A stretch of DNA of 64,000 nt, taken from contig NZ_JAFKOI010000002.1 in assembly GCF_017303315.1 (NCBI RefSeq), positions 341,396-405,395 of the forward strand, in the 5' to 3' direction. The notes below the pieces were generated by a model. The model had not been told where the DNA came from, ran no database searches, and worked only from the letters and a program-made list of their open reading frames with translations. Position numbers and translations under genes: made by a program. This DNA comes from Bacillus sp. NTK071. Lineage in GTDB: Bacteria > Bacillota > Bacilli > Bacillales > Guptibacillaceae. Shown in pieces: positions 29,292-38,636 of the stretch; within the stretch, counting starts at the first letter, position 1; each line of letters begins with the position of its first letter.

Positions 29292-29748
29292 ATTGCTCAA
29301 GAAATACCTTTTGTTTTTCAAACATTTCTTTTTCATCTTCATCTGTCATATGATCATAACCGAGTAAATGAAGAAAGCCGTGAACAGTTAAGAATCCTAG
29401 CTCTCGATCAAAACTATGTCCATAATCATTCGCTTGTTCTGCTATTTTATCCACTGATATCACAATTTCACCTAATAGATGAGGTAGATGCTCACCAAAA
29501 ATAATTGGTTCATCCCCCTCCTCTTCGTCATCAAGTGCAAATGATATAACATCTGTCGGCTGATCCTTTCCGCGGTAATCACGATTTATTTCAGTAATCT
29601 TGTCATTGTCTACAAACATAATAGACACTTCACTTCCAGATTCAACGCCTTCTTCATTAGCAGCATGGTTAACAAGCTCTTCAAGCATTTTAAATTGTGC
29701 CTCTGTAATGGAGTTTGTTTCGTCATTAAAGTCAATTGTCAGGTTCAT
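29275..29748 (-). CDS. ybeY: rRNA maturation RNase YbeY
   Basis: 157 residues. The zinc-binding signature HGFLHLLGYDH (HxxxHxxxxxH) lies near residue 124. It is a single-strand endoribonuclease for 16S 3'-end maturation and ribosome quality control. The start overlaps the pgpH stop by 4 nt (ATGA). The conserved position next to era fits a shared role in 30S biogenesis. Confidence 0.96.
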
Positions 29749-31874
29749 AAAGTCACCTTCTTTTTAATTTCTGTTGGATACTCAATGCGACTATGGAAAA
29801 TTCCATTTAACGTTTCTAATATAGTTGTTGCTACCATATCCAATTCTCTTAATGATAAATCACATTCATCAAACTGCCCATCTTCTAGACGTTCTGTAAT
29901 GATTTTCCTTACGAGCGATTCAATAGCCGTAGGATTAGGCTTATTCATGGATCTAACTGCCGCCTCTATACAATCTGCAATTCCAACAACGGCAGCTTCT
30001 TTTGTTTGTGCCCTTGGACCAGGGTATCGAAAATCCAATTCAGATATAGACTGATCCGCTTGTTCATTAGCTTTGTAATAAAAGTACTTCAACAGTGTTG
30101 TCCCGTGATGCTGTTCTGCTATGTCGACAATTTCTTTTGGTAAACGATGTTTTCTTAGCATTTCAGCACCATCAGTAGCATGGGAAATTATAATGGTTTT
30201 ACTTAAATGTGGCGATATTTTATCATGCGGGTTTTCCATATTCATCTGGTTTTCAATGAAGAAATGAGGTCGCTTTGTTTTACCAATATCATGATAATAC
30301 GCTCCCACTCTCGCGAGAAGCCCATTTGCCCCAATCGATTCACATGCCGCCTCAGACAAATTAGCAACCATCACACTATGATGATAAGTTCCTGGCGTTT
30401 CAACAAGGATTTTCCTCAATAGTGGATGATTTGGGTTGGAAAGTTCAATAAGCCGTGTTGTTGAAATAATTCTGAATCCAGCTTCAAAAAACGGCATTAA
30501 CCCTAGCGTTAACATAGATGATAGAAATCCCGACAGAAAAGCAAATACCATATGATAAGTTAGCTCCATACCGCTGTACTGACCATTTTTCAACATTAAT
30601 AATATAGCCACAGAAACAATGTTTATCAATGAGACCAGTAATCCTGCTTTCAAGATGTTTGCACGATGATTACGTTTTCCGAGGAAGAACACTCCAGATA
30701 AGGAACTCATTAGTACATAGAAAGCTAGCGAAGCATTCATCGGGCCAGTAATTTCTCCGTTAAAAAACACTCCAGCACAGACGGCAAAAAGTAGACCTGA
30801 AGCTATTGCCAGTTGCTCATTAAACAGCATTTTAATAAGCATGGTTCCTACTGCAGCAGGAACGATATAAGCAATGCCTGGCAGTTCAATCCCCTGCAAC
30901 AAACTAGTTAATTTAAGAACTAAGAGTGTACTAAAGTAAATCAATACAATAATAAATAAATTGGTATTGGATGTGCGGACACGAGATCTAACGTCCTGGA
31001 AGAAATAGTACAAATAGCCGGTAAGCAATAGAACGAGAAGCGCAAGTCCAACATAAGGAATTGCATCAAAACCATCATCGAGCAATCCTGCCAATCGAAG
31101 CTGCTCCATGACCTCACGATTAATCATTGCACCCTCTTCAACAATGATTTGTCCTTCTCTGATCATGACAGGCTGTACGGCTTCAATAGCTTCTTGTCTG
31201 CTTTGTTCAGTTTGTTCTGGATCAAGGAAGTAGTTGGGAATAATGCTTTGTTGTGCTACAGTAATCATTGCCTTCTTTTGGTCATTCGGTAGAGAGGTAA
31301 GTGATAAACGGTCCTCAACATCATCCTTAGACTTCTCTAAATTATCGATTGATACCCTATCTGTCATAACTTCCATCACTTCAGATAGCGTAAGTTCTTT
31401 AATTAAGGTGACTTGCGACATTTCTGCTTGCAATAAAGGAACAAGTGTTTCGTCTTTCATTTCATCAGCCATTGAAACGGATAACAGATCTTTCAAGTCC
31501 TTTAATTTTTCTTGTATAGAAGAATCATTGTCAGCGTCGCTCTTTTTAACCTTCTCAATACCTGAGAATAAGTCATTGAGCTTATCTAATTGAGATTGAG
31601 ATACTTGATCACGGTATACATATTTCGCATCAACCTGAGCAGCTTTTGACCTTTCGTCTTCTGTTGCAGTTTTGTTCTCAATCGTAATAGGTGAAGCAAT
31701 ATCATGATCGGCACGAGAATAAAGAGACACATCAAGAGATTCAGGAATAACATTCGTAAGCATTGTCAAATACATAATGACGGCAATCAGTCCGTAAAGG
31801 GACCACTTAATCATTTTAATGCGTTCTATATTACGGAGATTATCCTGCATAATACGTTTAATCTTCGCAACCAA
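29745..31874 (-). CDS. pgpH: Cyclic-di-AMP phosphodiesterase PgpH (7TM-HD)
   Basis: About 709 residues. One membrane helix near residue 30 is followed by an extracytoplasmic 7TMR-HDED domain (residues about 55-280), a block of seven helices (about 285-480), and a cytoplasmic HD domain with the metal motif GAYYHDIGK and HHSVMVANLSE. It hydrolyses c-di-AMP. The most plausible start is TTG 31874, 6 nt after GAGGTGA; the GTG three codons upstream overlaps that site. It lies between phoH and ybeY as in B. subtilis. Confidence 0.94.
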   Translation of the reverse strand: MVAKIKRIMQDNLRNIERIKMIKWSLYGLIAVIMYLTMLTNVIPESLDVSLYSRADHDIASPITIENKTATEDERSKAAQVDAKYVYRDQVSQSQLDKLNDLFSGIEKVKKSDADNDSSIQEKLKDLKDLLSVSMADEMKDETLVPLLQAEMSQVTLIKELTLSEVMEVMTDRVSIDNLEKSKDDVEDRLSLTSLPNDQKKAMITVAQQSIIPNYFLDPEQTEQSRQEAIEAVQPVMIREGQIIVEEGAMINREVMEQLRLAGLLDDGFDAIPYVGLALLVLLLTGYLYYFFQDVRSRVRTSNTNLFIIVLIYFSTLLVLKLTSLLQGIELPGIAYIVPAAVGTMLIKMLFNEQLAIASGLLFAVCAGVFFNGEITGPMNASLAFYVLMSSLSGVFFLGKRNHRANILKAGLLVSLINIVSVAILLMLKNGQYSGMELTYHMVFAFLSGFLSSMLTLGLMPFFEAGFRIISTTRLIELSNPNHPLLRKILVETPGTYHHSVMVANLSEAACESIGANGLLARVGAYYHDIGKTKRPHFFIENQMNMENPHDKISPHLSKTIIISHATDGAEMLRKHRLPKEIVDIAEQHHGTTLLKYFYYKANEQADQSISELDFRYPGPRAQTKEAAVVGIADCIEAAVRSMNKPNPTAIESLVRKIITERLEDGQFDECDLSLRELDMVATTILETLNGIFHSRIEYPTEIKKKVTL

Positions 31875-31983
31875 TTGCTTCACCTCACAAGTTCAAGCCT
31901 TCTATTACTCTACTTCATATTTTATCAGAATTTCCTATTAAAAGGACGAGATTCCCTTAATAAGTTCTTCACAAGAGCAAAAG

Positions 31984-32007
31984 AAGACCCGTTACGTAAC
32001 GGGCCTT
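31984..32007 (-). terminator. Terminator of phoH
   Basis: A 24-nt near-perfect palindrome (AAGGCCCGTTAC with its complement, one mismatch) followed by CTTTTG on the minus strand, 6 nt after the phoH stop. Confidence 0.75.
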
Positions 32008-32012
32008 CAAGC

Positions 32013-32975
32013 TTATTTCGTATCATGCTCGTATGCATCAATGATTTTTTGAACTAATGGATGACGTACAACATCTGTCTGTTGAAGATAAATAAACGAA
32101 ACATCTTTAACTCGTTTAAGAATTTTTTCAGCTGCTGCTAGTCCTGACTCTTTTCCTTTTGGCAGGTCAATTTGAGTGATATCTCCAGTAATGACCATTT
32201 TCGAACCAAAACCAAGTCTGGTTAAAAACATTTTCATTTGTTGTGAAGTCGTATTTTGAGCTTCATCTAAAATGACATAGCTGTCATCAAGCGTTCTCCC
32301 TCTCATATAAGCAAGTGGAGCAATCTCGATCGTTCCTCGTTCAAGCAGACGGGTAGTCTGCTCAACTCCAAGAACGTCATGAAGGGCATCATACAATGGG
32401 CGTAAATACGGATCAACTTTTTCCTTTAGATCCCCTGGAAGAAAGCCTAGGCTCTCTCCTGCTTCTACAGCCGGGCGTGTTAGAACGATCTTTTTAACCC
32501 TATTGTATTTTAATGCAGCTACAGCCATCACGACAGCAAGATAAGTCTTACCCGTTCCCGCTGGACCAATTCCAAATACTAAATCGGTCTTTTTCATGGC
32601 GGATACATAATGACGCTGTCCGAGCGTTTTCACTTTGATTGGCTTTCCTTTTGCGTTGGTTGTAATCTCTTCTTGATAGAGTTCAAGAAGTTGATCAAGC
32701 ATTCCCTGCTGCACGAGCTGACAGGCATATACGACATCTCTACCGGATATACTTGCGCCTCGTTTAATGAGGGAATGAAGAGTCATAAAGACTTCTTTAA
32801 CCATCGCCATTTTTTCTTCGTTGCCTTTTACTGATATGCCTTCACCGCGAGTAACTAACGACACATCAAGGGCTTCCTCAATTATCTTTAAATGCTCATC
32901 TCCAGGACCAAATAGAGTTTGAGCTTCATTCGAATTCTCTAACTGTAATGTAAGATCAACGTATCGTTCTGCCAA
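32013..32975 (-). CDS. phoH: PhoH family P-loop ATPase
   Basis: 320 residues. It has an N-terminal KH-like region (residues 1-100) and an ATPase domain with Walker A GPAGTGKTYLAV near residue 140 and Walker B YVILDEAQN near 240. The family is linked to RNA metabolism, but its reaction is not settled. The start is TTG following GAGG. Gene order phoH-pgpH-ybeY-era is conserved, which suggests a tie to ribosome maturation. A terminator separates it from pgpH. Confidence 0.94.
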   Translation of the reverse strand: MAERYVDLTLQLENSNEAQTLFGPGDEHLKIIEEALDVSLVTRGEGISVKGNEEKMAMVKEVFMTLHSLIKRGASISGRDVVYACQLVQQGMLDQLLELYQEEITTNAKGKPIKVKTLGQRHYVSAMKKTDLVFGIGPAGTGKTYLAVVMAVAALKYNRVKKIVLTRPAVEAGESLGFLPGDLKEKVDPYLRPLYDALHDVLGVEQTTRLLERGTIEIAPLAYMRGRTLDDSYVILDEAQNTTSQQMKMFLTRLGFGSKMVITGDITQIDLPKGKESGLAAAEKILKRVKDVSFIYLQQTDVVRHPLVQKIIDAYEHDTK

Positions 32976-32981
32976 TAGACC

Positions 32982-34169
32982 TCAATCTCCTTGAATAATT
33001 GGTATGTCTTTCCCAATCTGCTCAATCACTTCAAAGTGTATCTTTACGTTTACTTTACCATTCTCTTCCTCATGGTGCAAAATCTTTTCCTTTTTAATTT
33101 CTGCCTCATCTGATGTTTTGTCCTCAATATCTTTTCTAGCAACAGAACGTGCTGCTTCAAGGGCTTCACTTTCGGAATAGGTTCTCGTTACTTCTTCAGT
33201 ACCAAGCATCGTTTTAGATTGAAAGGAAAGAGGAAGATCCCATTTCAAGAATCGTAAATTTGTTTCATGCTTTACCGTTTCAAATTTACTAAATTCAGGC
33301 TTTAGAAATCCCCAAATCGGAATGTGAAAATGACTCAAACCGATTGCGTAGCTTGTTTTTCTTTCTCCAGTATTCGTTAAAAACGTTGATGTAAGTGGAA
33401 CGGATACGTTCGATACATACCATGTTCTCCCAAAAACTTCTCCTTTTGCAGGGACAAGTTCACTCTTATCCTCTTTACCAATAAACCCCGATATGAGGAG
33501 TTGTCCTGGTTTCACATAGGCATTCTCTTCTACTTGAGCCTGTCCTTCTTCTACATACATCTTTGTAACGATCGCTTTCTTTTTTGCCACAATATGTCTA
33601 GGACTAAGCGCAGGCTGTTTTTCTGGGAGTTGCTTTTGAACAACCTCGAAATGATATGTTGTTCCACTCCGCTTTACGCCTACCCAAGTAATTTCCTCCA
33701 TCTTTTCTGTAATCTGTCGTTGAAGTTCCTGATTTGAGGGAAGTTGGAAGATAAACTTCCCTCTCGTAACACCTATCTCAACCGCTGCTTGTTTAAGCTT
33801 GTGCTCCACTTCGGGTGTAGCACCATTAACAGTAATAGACCACACCATATTCGATAGAATAAATAATAATAAAAGACAGCTTATGGCACCTGTAAGAAAC
33901 CCTCTTGAGTAGATGACTCGTTTCAGAATAAATGGGAATCCTTTCCTCTCATGTATTCTAACTTTGCACCTTGTCCGCTTTAAGTGTGGCCTTATTCGTC
34001 GTATGTCCGAAATATACAGCGATAGAATTATTGTTTCATGATCAAGCCTAGCAATATCCCAAATCGGAATTTTATACTCGATACAACGGTTTATAAATAA
34101 TTCTGTATAAGAACCAATCACTTTTATCCGTACGTATCCTGAAAAAAGCTCTCGAAAATATTCCTTCAT
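32982..34169 (-). CDS. yqfD: Sporulation protein YqfD
   Basis: 395 residues. One membrane segment lies near residues 92-113 (FLTGAISCLLLLFILSNMVW); the larger C-terminal part is probably on the far side of the membrane. The N-terminal region RCIEYKIPIWDIARLDHETI is typical of the family. In B. subtilis yqfD is transcribed in the mother cell under sigma-E and affects sporulation; no enzyme activity is known. AGGGGG precedes the ATG. It forms a unit with yqfC (44 nt gap) and ends 6 nt before phoH begins. Confidence 0.92.
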   Translation of the reverse strand: MKEYFRELFSGYVRIKVIGSYTELFINRCIEYKIPIWDIARLDHETIILSLYISDIRRIRPHLKRTRCKVRIHERKGFPFILKRVIYSRGFLTGAISCLLLLFILSNMVWSITVNGATPEVEHKLKQAAVEIGVTRGKFIFQLPSNQELQRQITEKMEEITWVGVKRSGTTYHFEVVQKQLPEKQPALSPRHIVAKKKAIVTKMYVEEGQAQVEENAYVKPGQLLISGFIGKEDKSELVPAKGEVFGRTWYVSNVSVPLTSTFLTNTGERKTSYAIGLSHFHIPIWGFLKPEFSKFETVKHETNLRFLKWDLPLSFQSKTMLGTEEVTRTYSESEALEAARSVARKDIEDKTSDEAEIKKEKILHHEEENGKVNVKIHFEVIEQIGKDIPIIQGD

Positions 34170-34213
34170 AATAGCCCCCTGTATAGTTAGCCTGGGATTA
34201 GAAAGGCCTTTAA

Positions 34214-34504
34214 TCAGTTTTCAGGTCTCTCAAGATAGGAAACATGTTCAATTTTACCCTCAAGCAGTATTTCCTCTGGCAGAATCGTTTTCAGCATAAA
34301 GTCTTTACCTTTTATCAAAAGCTGCCCCTGTTTAAGAAGGAGACGCACTTCCTCATTCGAGAACTTCAAGACCCCTTGATGGTTCTCTATGTAAATATGA
34401 AGCTGTCCAACCATCGTAATGCGCGGTAAATCCATGACCGCATCCGCGGGAAGCTCTAATCTTCGAGTAAGCCAGGTTTTTAGATTGTGCTTCCACTTTG
34501 CCAT
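34214..34504 (-). CDS. yqfC: Sporulation protein YqfC
   Basis: About 96 residues beginning MAKWKHNLKTWLTRRLELPA, with IEIxNHxG-like IYIENHQGVLKFS and a beta-rich C-terminus, the YqfC/YabP family pattern. The start at 34504 follows AGGGGGAG; upstream in-frame codons have no such site. The family is made in the mother cell during sporulation. It is paired with yqfD. A sigma-E-like promoter lies just upstream. Confidence 0.9.
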   Translation of the reverse strand: MAKWKHNLKTWLTRRLELPADAVMDLPRITMVGQLHIYIENHQGVLKFSNEEVRLLLKQGQLLIKGKDFMLKTILPEEILLEGKIEHVSYLERPEN

Positions 34505-34525
34505 GGATACTCCCCCTCTCATCTC

Positions 34526-34553
34526 ATCTTTATGAGTGAGAAACAAAAACTAT
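34526..34553 (-). promoter_or_regulatory. sigma-E-like promoter for yqfC-yqfD
   Basis: On the minus strand, ATAGTT (34553-34548) and CATAAAGAT (34534-34526) are 13 nt apart, like the mother-cell sigma-E pattern. The implied leader is very short. Known sigma-E control of yqfCD in B. subtilis supports it. Confidence 0.4.
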
Positions 34554-34610
34554 CACTTTTTCGTGCTATTGAATGCCGAGGTTTACTTTTGACTTCTTTC
34601 CATTCCAAAC

Positions 34611-34634
34611 AAAAAAAGCGCCCGAGGGCGCTTT
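34611..34634 (-). terminator. Terminator of the yqeZ-floA-yqfB operon
   Basis: AAAGCGCCC, TC, GGGCGCTTT then TTTTG on the minus strand, 9 nt after the yqfB stop. Confidence 0.9.
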
Positions 34635-34642
34635 ACACTTCA

Positions 34643-35074
34643 TTATCTTTTCATTTGCTTCATCGATGTCATCGAAGGATGAGGTTTCTTCGAGCGAGGA
34701 GGCCCAAGGATTTCAGCCCAGACGATTCCGTTACGAACATTTCTTTTGTTAATAGATATTCCTTTTTTCTTAGCTGAACTTCTTTTCGGCTTTTGAACTT
34801 TTATTTCGTTCTGTGCATTTTCTCGTTCTGAGATTCTCTCAAGCGCCTCTTGATACGCACTCACATTCTCAGATTGAATTTCATCACTGGCTTCTTTCTT
34901 TTGCTGAGGAGGACGACTACCCGGTCCGCTCGCTTGTCTTCTTGGACGTTCATTTTGCCGCTGGTTCTGATTTTGGTCTTCGTTTCCCATGCGTTTAAAG
35001 AAACTTAAAATTCCTCCAATCGCGATAATGACGAAAACAATATTGTTAAGAATTAACTCAATAATATTATCCAA
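34643..35074 (-). CDS. yqfB: YqfB-position membrane-anchored protein
   Basis: About 143 residues. An N-terminal membrane anchor (ELILNNIVFVIIAIGGILSF) is followed by about 75 polar, probably disordered residues rich in Gln, Arg, Pro and Glu, then a conserved-looking tail INKRNVRNGIVWAEILGPPR. The tail motif WAEILGPPR recurs in Bacillaceae hypothetical proteins. It lies directly after floA, where B. subtilis has yqfB; I assign the symbol by position, not by alignment. TTG at 35074 is chosen because GGAGGTGA lies 5 nt before it; the TTG at 35089 lies inside that site. The function is unknown. Confidence 0.7.
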   Translation of the reverse strand: MDNIIELILNNIVFVIIAIGGILSFFKRMGNEDQNQNQRQNERPRRQASGPGSRPPQQKKEASDEIQSENVSAYQEALERISERENAQNEIKVQKPKRSSAKKKGISINKRNVRNGIVWAEILGPPRSKKPHPSMTSMKQMKR

Positions 35075-35109
35075 TATTGTCACCTCCAAAGCCGAAGATA
35101 GTTAAGATC

Positions 35110-36099
35110 TTAGCGATCATCCTCATCTTCTTCCTGATCAGGTTTACCAATCATATCACGCATATCCGTATCAGCTTCAATATTCTTAAGGTTCATATAA
35201 TCCATGACACCAATGTTTCCTGAGCGAAGTGCTTCAGCCATAGCCATTGGTACTTCAGCTTCCGCTTCAACTACTTTCGCACGCATCTCTTCTACTCGAG
35301 CTCTCATTTCTTGCTCTTGAGCTACTGCCATTGCACGTCTTTCCTCCGCTTTTGCCTGAGCAATGTTCTTATCTGCTTCAGCTTGATCGGTTTGAAGAAC
35401 GGCACCAATGTTTTTACCGATGTCGATGTCTGCGATATCAATGGACAGAATTTCAAATGCTGTACCTGCATCTAGACCTTTTGAAAGAACGGTTTGAGAT
35501 ATCATATCTGGATTTTCCAGAACTTTTTTGTGATTTGTTGAAGAACCGATTGTACTAACAATCCCTTCACCTACACGTGCAATAACGGTCTCCTCACCAG
35601 CACCACCAACGAGACGGTCAATATTAGCTCGAACAGTAATTCTTGCTTTTGCTTTTACTTCAATCCCATCCATCGCAACACCTGCTATGAAAGGTGTTTC
35701 AATTACTTTTGGATTAACACTCATCTGAACGGCATCAAGTACGTCACGTCCAGCAAGATCAATCGCTGCGCAGCGCTCAAAGCTAAGTTCAATGTTTGCA
35801 CGATGAGCCGCAATTAGCGCATTAACAGCGCGGTCAACGTTACCACCCGCAAGATAGTGACTCTCGAGTTGGTTTGTATTAAGATCAAGACCTGCTTTCA
35901 CCGCTTTAATTAATGGGTTGATGACGCGTGAAGGAATAACACGACGTAATCTCATCCCAACTAGATTAAATATGCTTACTCGTACTCCCGCTGCAAGTGC
36001 AGATATCCAAAGCATAACAGGTACAAATGTGAATAAAATCGCAAGACCAATAATAACTAAACCAACAATAACCAATAAACCAAGTGTTCCAGTATCCAT
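35110..36099 (-). CDS. floA: Flotillin-like membrane scaffold FloA
   Basis: 329 residues. A hydrophobic hairpin at residues 5-45 anchors the protein; the SPFH-like domain follows ([41 protein letters not shown]). Then comes an Ala/Glu-rich coiled coil ([20 protein letters not shown]) for oligomerisation. It organises functional membrane microdomains together with NfeD-type proteins. It is 20 nt downstream of yqeZ and ahead of yqfB in one operon. The Asp/Glu tail is normal. Confidence 0.95.
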   Translation of the reverse strand: MDTGTLGLLVIVGLVIIGLAILFTFVPVMLWISALAAGVRVSIFNLVGMRLRRVIPSRVINPLIKAVKAGLDLNTNQLESHYLAGGNVDRAVNALIAAHRANIELSFERCAAIDLAGRDVLDAVQMSVNPKVIETPFIAGVAMDGIEVKAKARITVRANIDRLVGGAGEETVIARVGEGIVSTIGSSTNHKKVLENPDMISQTVLSKGLDAGTAFEILSIDIADIDIGKNIGAVLQTDQAEADKNIAQAKAEERRAMAVAQEQEMRARVEEMRAKVVEAEAEVPMAMAEALRSGNIGVMDYMNLKNIEADTDMRDMIGKPDQEEDEDDR

Positions 36100-36119
36100 A
36101 ATTTTCCTCCCTTATTAAA

Positions 36120-37442
36120 TTAAAGTGCTCTTACGATTACTCTAGAGCCGTTCGTCTTTATTATTTTCACTTCAGTCCCCTCGGATAGAAATCCTCCCTC
36201 AGTGACCACGTCAAGCCGTTCATCACCAAAATCAGCAATTCCAGAAGGACGAAGTGGCGTTACTGCAATTCCCTCAAGCCCAACTAATTCATTTCTAGTA
36301 GTGTTTGAAACATAACCCTGATCAGATTTAGTCGAGTCAGATAGGATGATTTTCTTAAAGAAACCTTTATAACCGAAAATCTTTATGAAAAGATAAGATC
36401 CTCCAACTGTAACCGCTACTGCAATTAGCACAGCAAGAAGTACATATTGCATGGATTGCCCTGATGCAAGAACGATACTTGCAACAATTCCAACCGCACC
36501 TAGCACTCCAAATATACCAAAACCCGGTATAAATATTTCCACTACAATGAGAATGACCCCAACTAACAAGAGCAATAATGATTCCCAACCAGCGAATCCA
36601 GCAATCATATGGCCGAAGAAAAATAGCAATAATGCTCCAGCTCCCATAAATCCAGGTACTCCAAATCCAGGAGAGTACAATTCTAGAACAAGTCCAAGAC
36701 TTCCAATCGATAATAAAATGGGAATAATAATGGGGTTTGTAACAAATCGCGCTATTCTTTCTGCAATACTGACTTCTGCATCACTAACTTCTGCATCTTC
36801 AAGGTTAAGTAAACTTAAAACTTCTGTGCGGTCCTCTGCAATGCCTTCAGCGTAACCAACCTTAACCGCTTCTTCTGCATTCAACGTTAAAAGTTCGCCT
36901 TTAGGAGCATTATAGTCAGGAAGGTTCACATCAGGATCCGCCATTGCAAGTGCATATTTAGGATCACGATCATTCAATTCTGCAGCAGATTTCATAGCAG
37001 CATGCCAAAATGACTCTGCTTTTTTACCTGCTGTGTTTCCAGACTGATCGATGATCGCTGCAGACCCCATCAATGCACCCGGCTCCATAATAATCTGATC
37101 GGCATTTAGTGAAATATATGCCCCTGCTGAAAGAGCACGATCTGCAACATAGGCTGTAATTGGTACCTCTGTACTTTTAATTATGGTTGCAATATTATCC
37201 GCAGCATTTACAGCACCACCTGGTGTATCGATTTCCAATACAATATGATCAGCACCTTCATCCTCAGCTTCCTGAATGGATCTTTTAAGGAACGCTTCCA
37301 AACCTCGCTCTACTTCCTGCTCGACAGGAATAAAGGAAACTAACTTGCCTTCACCTTCACCTGAAGCATACTGTCCAAGAAACGGGAGAACAGCTAACAT
37401 CAAACAAATTGATACGAGTAGCCTCCATTTTATCTTTGTGAT
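36120..37442 (-). CDS. yqeZ: Long NfeD protein YqeZ (ClpP-class protease domain plus NfeD)
   Basis: About 440 residues. After a signal peptide, a ClpP-like serine protease domain (residues about 35-215) shows IDTPGGAV and ALSAGAYISLNADQI with the serine nucleophile, then PGALMGSAA. Four or five membrane helices (about 230-345) and a C-terminal OB domain (VGLEGIAVTPLRPSG) follow. The start is odd: AAGGAGG is followed at 7 nt by ATC (37442), which begins a proper Lys/Arg-containing signal peptide (ITKIKWRLLVSICLMLAVL). The first canonical in-frame starts, TTG 37403 and ATG 37400, would remove the charged n-region. It is the first gene of yqeZ-floA-yqfB. Confidence 0.92.
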   Translation of the reverse strand: MTKIKWRLLVSICLMLAVLPFLGQYASGEGEGKLVSFIPVEQEVERGLEAFLKRSIQEAEDEGADHIVLEIDTPGGAVNAADNIATIIKSTEVPITAYVADRALSAGAYISLNADQIIMEPGALMGSAAIIDQSGNTAGKKAESFWHAAMKSAAELNDRDPKYALAMADPDVNLPDYNAPKGELLTLNAEEAVKVGYAEGIAEDRTEVLSLLNLEDAEVSDAEVSIAERIARFVTNPIIIPILLSIGSLGLVLELYSPGFGVPGFMGAGALLLFFFGHMIAGFAGWESLLLLLVGVILIVVEIFIPGFGIFGVLGAVGIVASIVLASGQSMQYVLLAVLIAVAVTVGGSYLFIKIFGYKGFFKKIILSDSTKSDQGYVSNTTRNELVGLEGIAVTPLRPSGIADFGDERLDVVTEGGFLSEGTEVKIIKTNGSRVIVRAL

Positions 37443-37929
37443 ATCGCTCCCTCCTTCCTGCTTCCTTCTTTACGTATGAGACAACAATAAGGTTTCAAGT
37501 TTATGTAAATGATGTAGTTTAAGTATGCCAAAATGTTTACCAAAATACTAGTTTGAAATGGCATTCACTTTAAAACCAGCAGCTCTTTTCAGAAAGATTG
37601 TTGTTTTTGAAGGGGTATTTGTATAATAATCACCACATCAAATTTGATTGGAGTGGAAAGTGCTCTCCCCCTGCGAAAAGCGGGCAGAAGTGTAAATCAA
37701 CGGCTATATCGCAACAATTCTTTCAAAAGAAGCCATAAATATAGAAAAAAGCACGTCCTGCCAAAACAGGACGTGCTTACGCTTGATCATATTTATCCCA
37801 CAATTAGAACAGTAAGATTTGCAGCTCAAAACATAGACGTTACGAGCCAAAATCAGCTGCACTAAAGGTCTGATTGGTTCAACTTACTGCATTGGAGAAG
37901 ATACTTCTCACAATGATGTAAGTTTCACT
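37443..37929. other. 487-nt intergenic region between yqeZ and yqeY
   Basis: It contains a strong minus-strand terminator (37745-37778), 155 nt beyond yqeY, and a forward promoter-like pair TTGTTG (37598-37603) and TATAAT (37622-37627). Downstream of that is a GGAG site with GTG 37660 opening an 11-codon frame (MLSPCEKRAEV), stopped by TAA and then open for 39 more codons. The 73-codon frame in another phase has no ribosome site. No known gene or RNA family is recognised. Confidence 0.45.
37745..37778 (-). terminator. Terminator downstream of rpsU-yqeY
   Basis: AAGCACGTCCTG, TTTTGG loop, CAGGACGTGCTT then TTTTC on the minus strand. It lies unusually far (about 155 nt) from the yqeY stop. Confidence 0.85.
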
Positions 37930-38373
37930 TTATGATAAGTTCTTTTGTACAATACGATTTACAAGTCCGCCGTCCGCTTTACCTTTTACGCGAGGCATTA
38001 GCGCACCCATCACCTTGCCCATTTCTTTCTTCGAAGAAGCGCCTGTTTCAGAAATAACTTCCTGAACAATTTGCTCCACTTCTTCTTCAGAGAGTTGTTT
38101 CGGCAGATAGACAGATAATATCGACAGCTCTTCATCAAGATTCTGCACAAGATCACTTCGACCAGCTTTTTCAAATTCAAGGAGGGAGTCTTTGCGTTGC
38201 TTGACTTCGCGAGTGAGAACGGTAAGTTCTTCTTCCTCAGTTAAATCATGACCCACCTTAATGGATTCATTCTGGATAGAAGATTTCACCATCCGAATAA
38301 CAGATAGTTTGTTTTTCTCTTTGTTCTTCATCGCTACTTTCATATCTGCTGTTAAACGGTCATTTAGACTCAC
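37930..38373 (-). CDS. yqeY: GatB/YqeY domain protein
   Basis: 147 residues beginning [20 protein letters not shown], all helical, matching YqeY, which resembles the C-terminal tRNA-binding domain of the GatB amidotransferase subunit. The tail [20 protein letters not shown] is the conserved GatB-tail motif. The role is unknown; a tRNA-related function is often proposed. It lies 17 nt after rpsU and is cotranscribed with it. Confidence 0.94.
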   Translation of the reverse strand: MSLNDRLTADMKVAMKNKEKNKLSVIRMVKSSIQNESIKVGHDLTEEEELTVLTREVKQRKDSLLEFEKAGRSDLVQNLDEELSILSVYLPKQLSEEEVEQIVQEVISETGASSKKEMGKVMGALMPRVKGKADGGLVNRIVQKNLS

Positions 38374-38390
38374 TGACCTAACACCCTCTC

Positions 38391-38567
38391 TTAGAACTTA
38401 CGCTTTTTCCTTGCTGCCTCAGATTTCTTTTTACGCTTAACACTTGGCTTTTCATAGTGCTTGCGCTTCTTAACTTCAGCCATAGTGCCTTCTTTAGAAA
38501 CCGTTCTCTTGAAGCGACGCAGAGCATCATCGATCGACTCGTTCTTACGCACGCGAGTTTCCGCCAT
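38391..38567 (-). CDS. rpsU: 30S ribosomal protein S21
   Basis: 58 residues beginning [20 protein letters not shown], ending in a Lys/Arg-rich tail. This is the standard bS21. The start at 38567 follows GGAGGGAGGG; the earlier in-frame ATG at 38600 is unlikely. It leads the rpsU-yqeY unit behind a strong sigma-A promoter. Confidence 0.97.
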   Translation of the reverse strand: MAETRVRKNESIDDALRRFKRTVSKEGTMAEVKKRKHYEKPSVKRKKKSEAARKKRKF

Positions 38568-38636
38568 CTCTATCCCTCCCTCCAAAACATACACAATCAT
38601 AACACATGACTTTCTAACAAAGACATGTCACCTGCA

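Noticed and set aside
37644-37865. 73-codon plus-strand frame in the yqeZ-yqeY gap
   Set aside because: It starts at TTG without a ribosome site, runs through the terminator hairpin and shows only basic low-information sequence.
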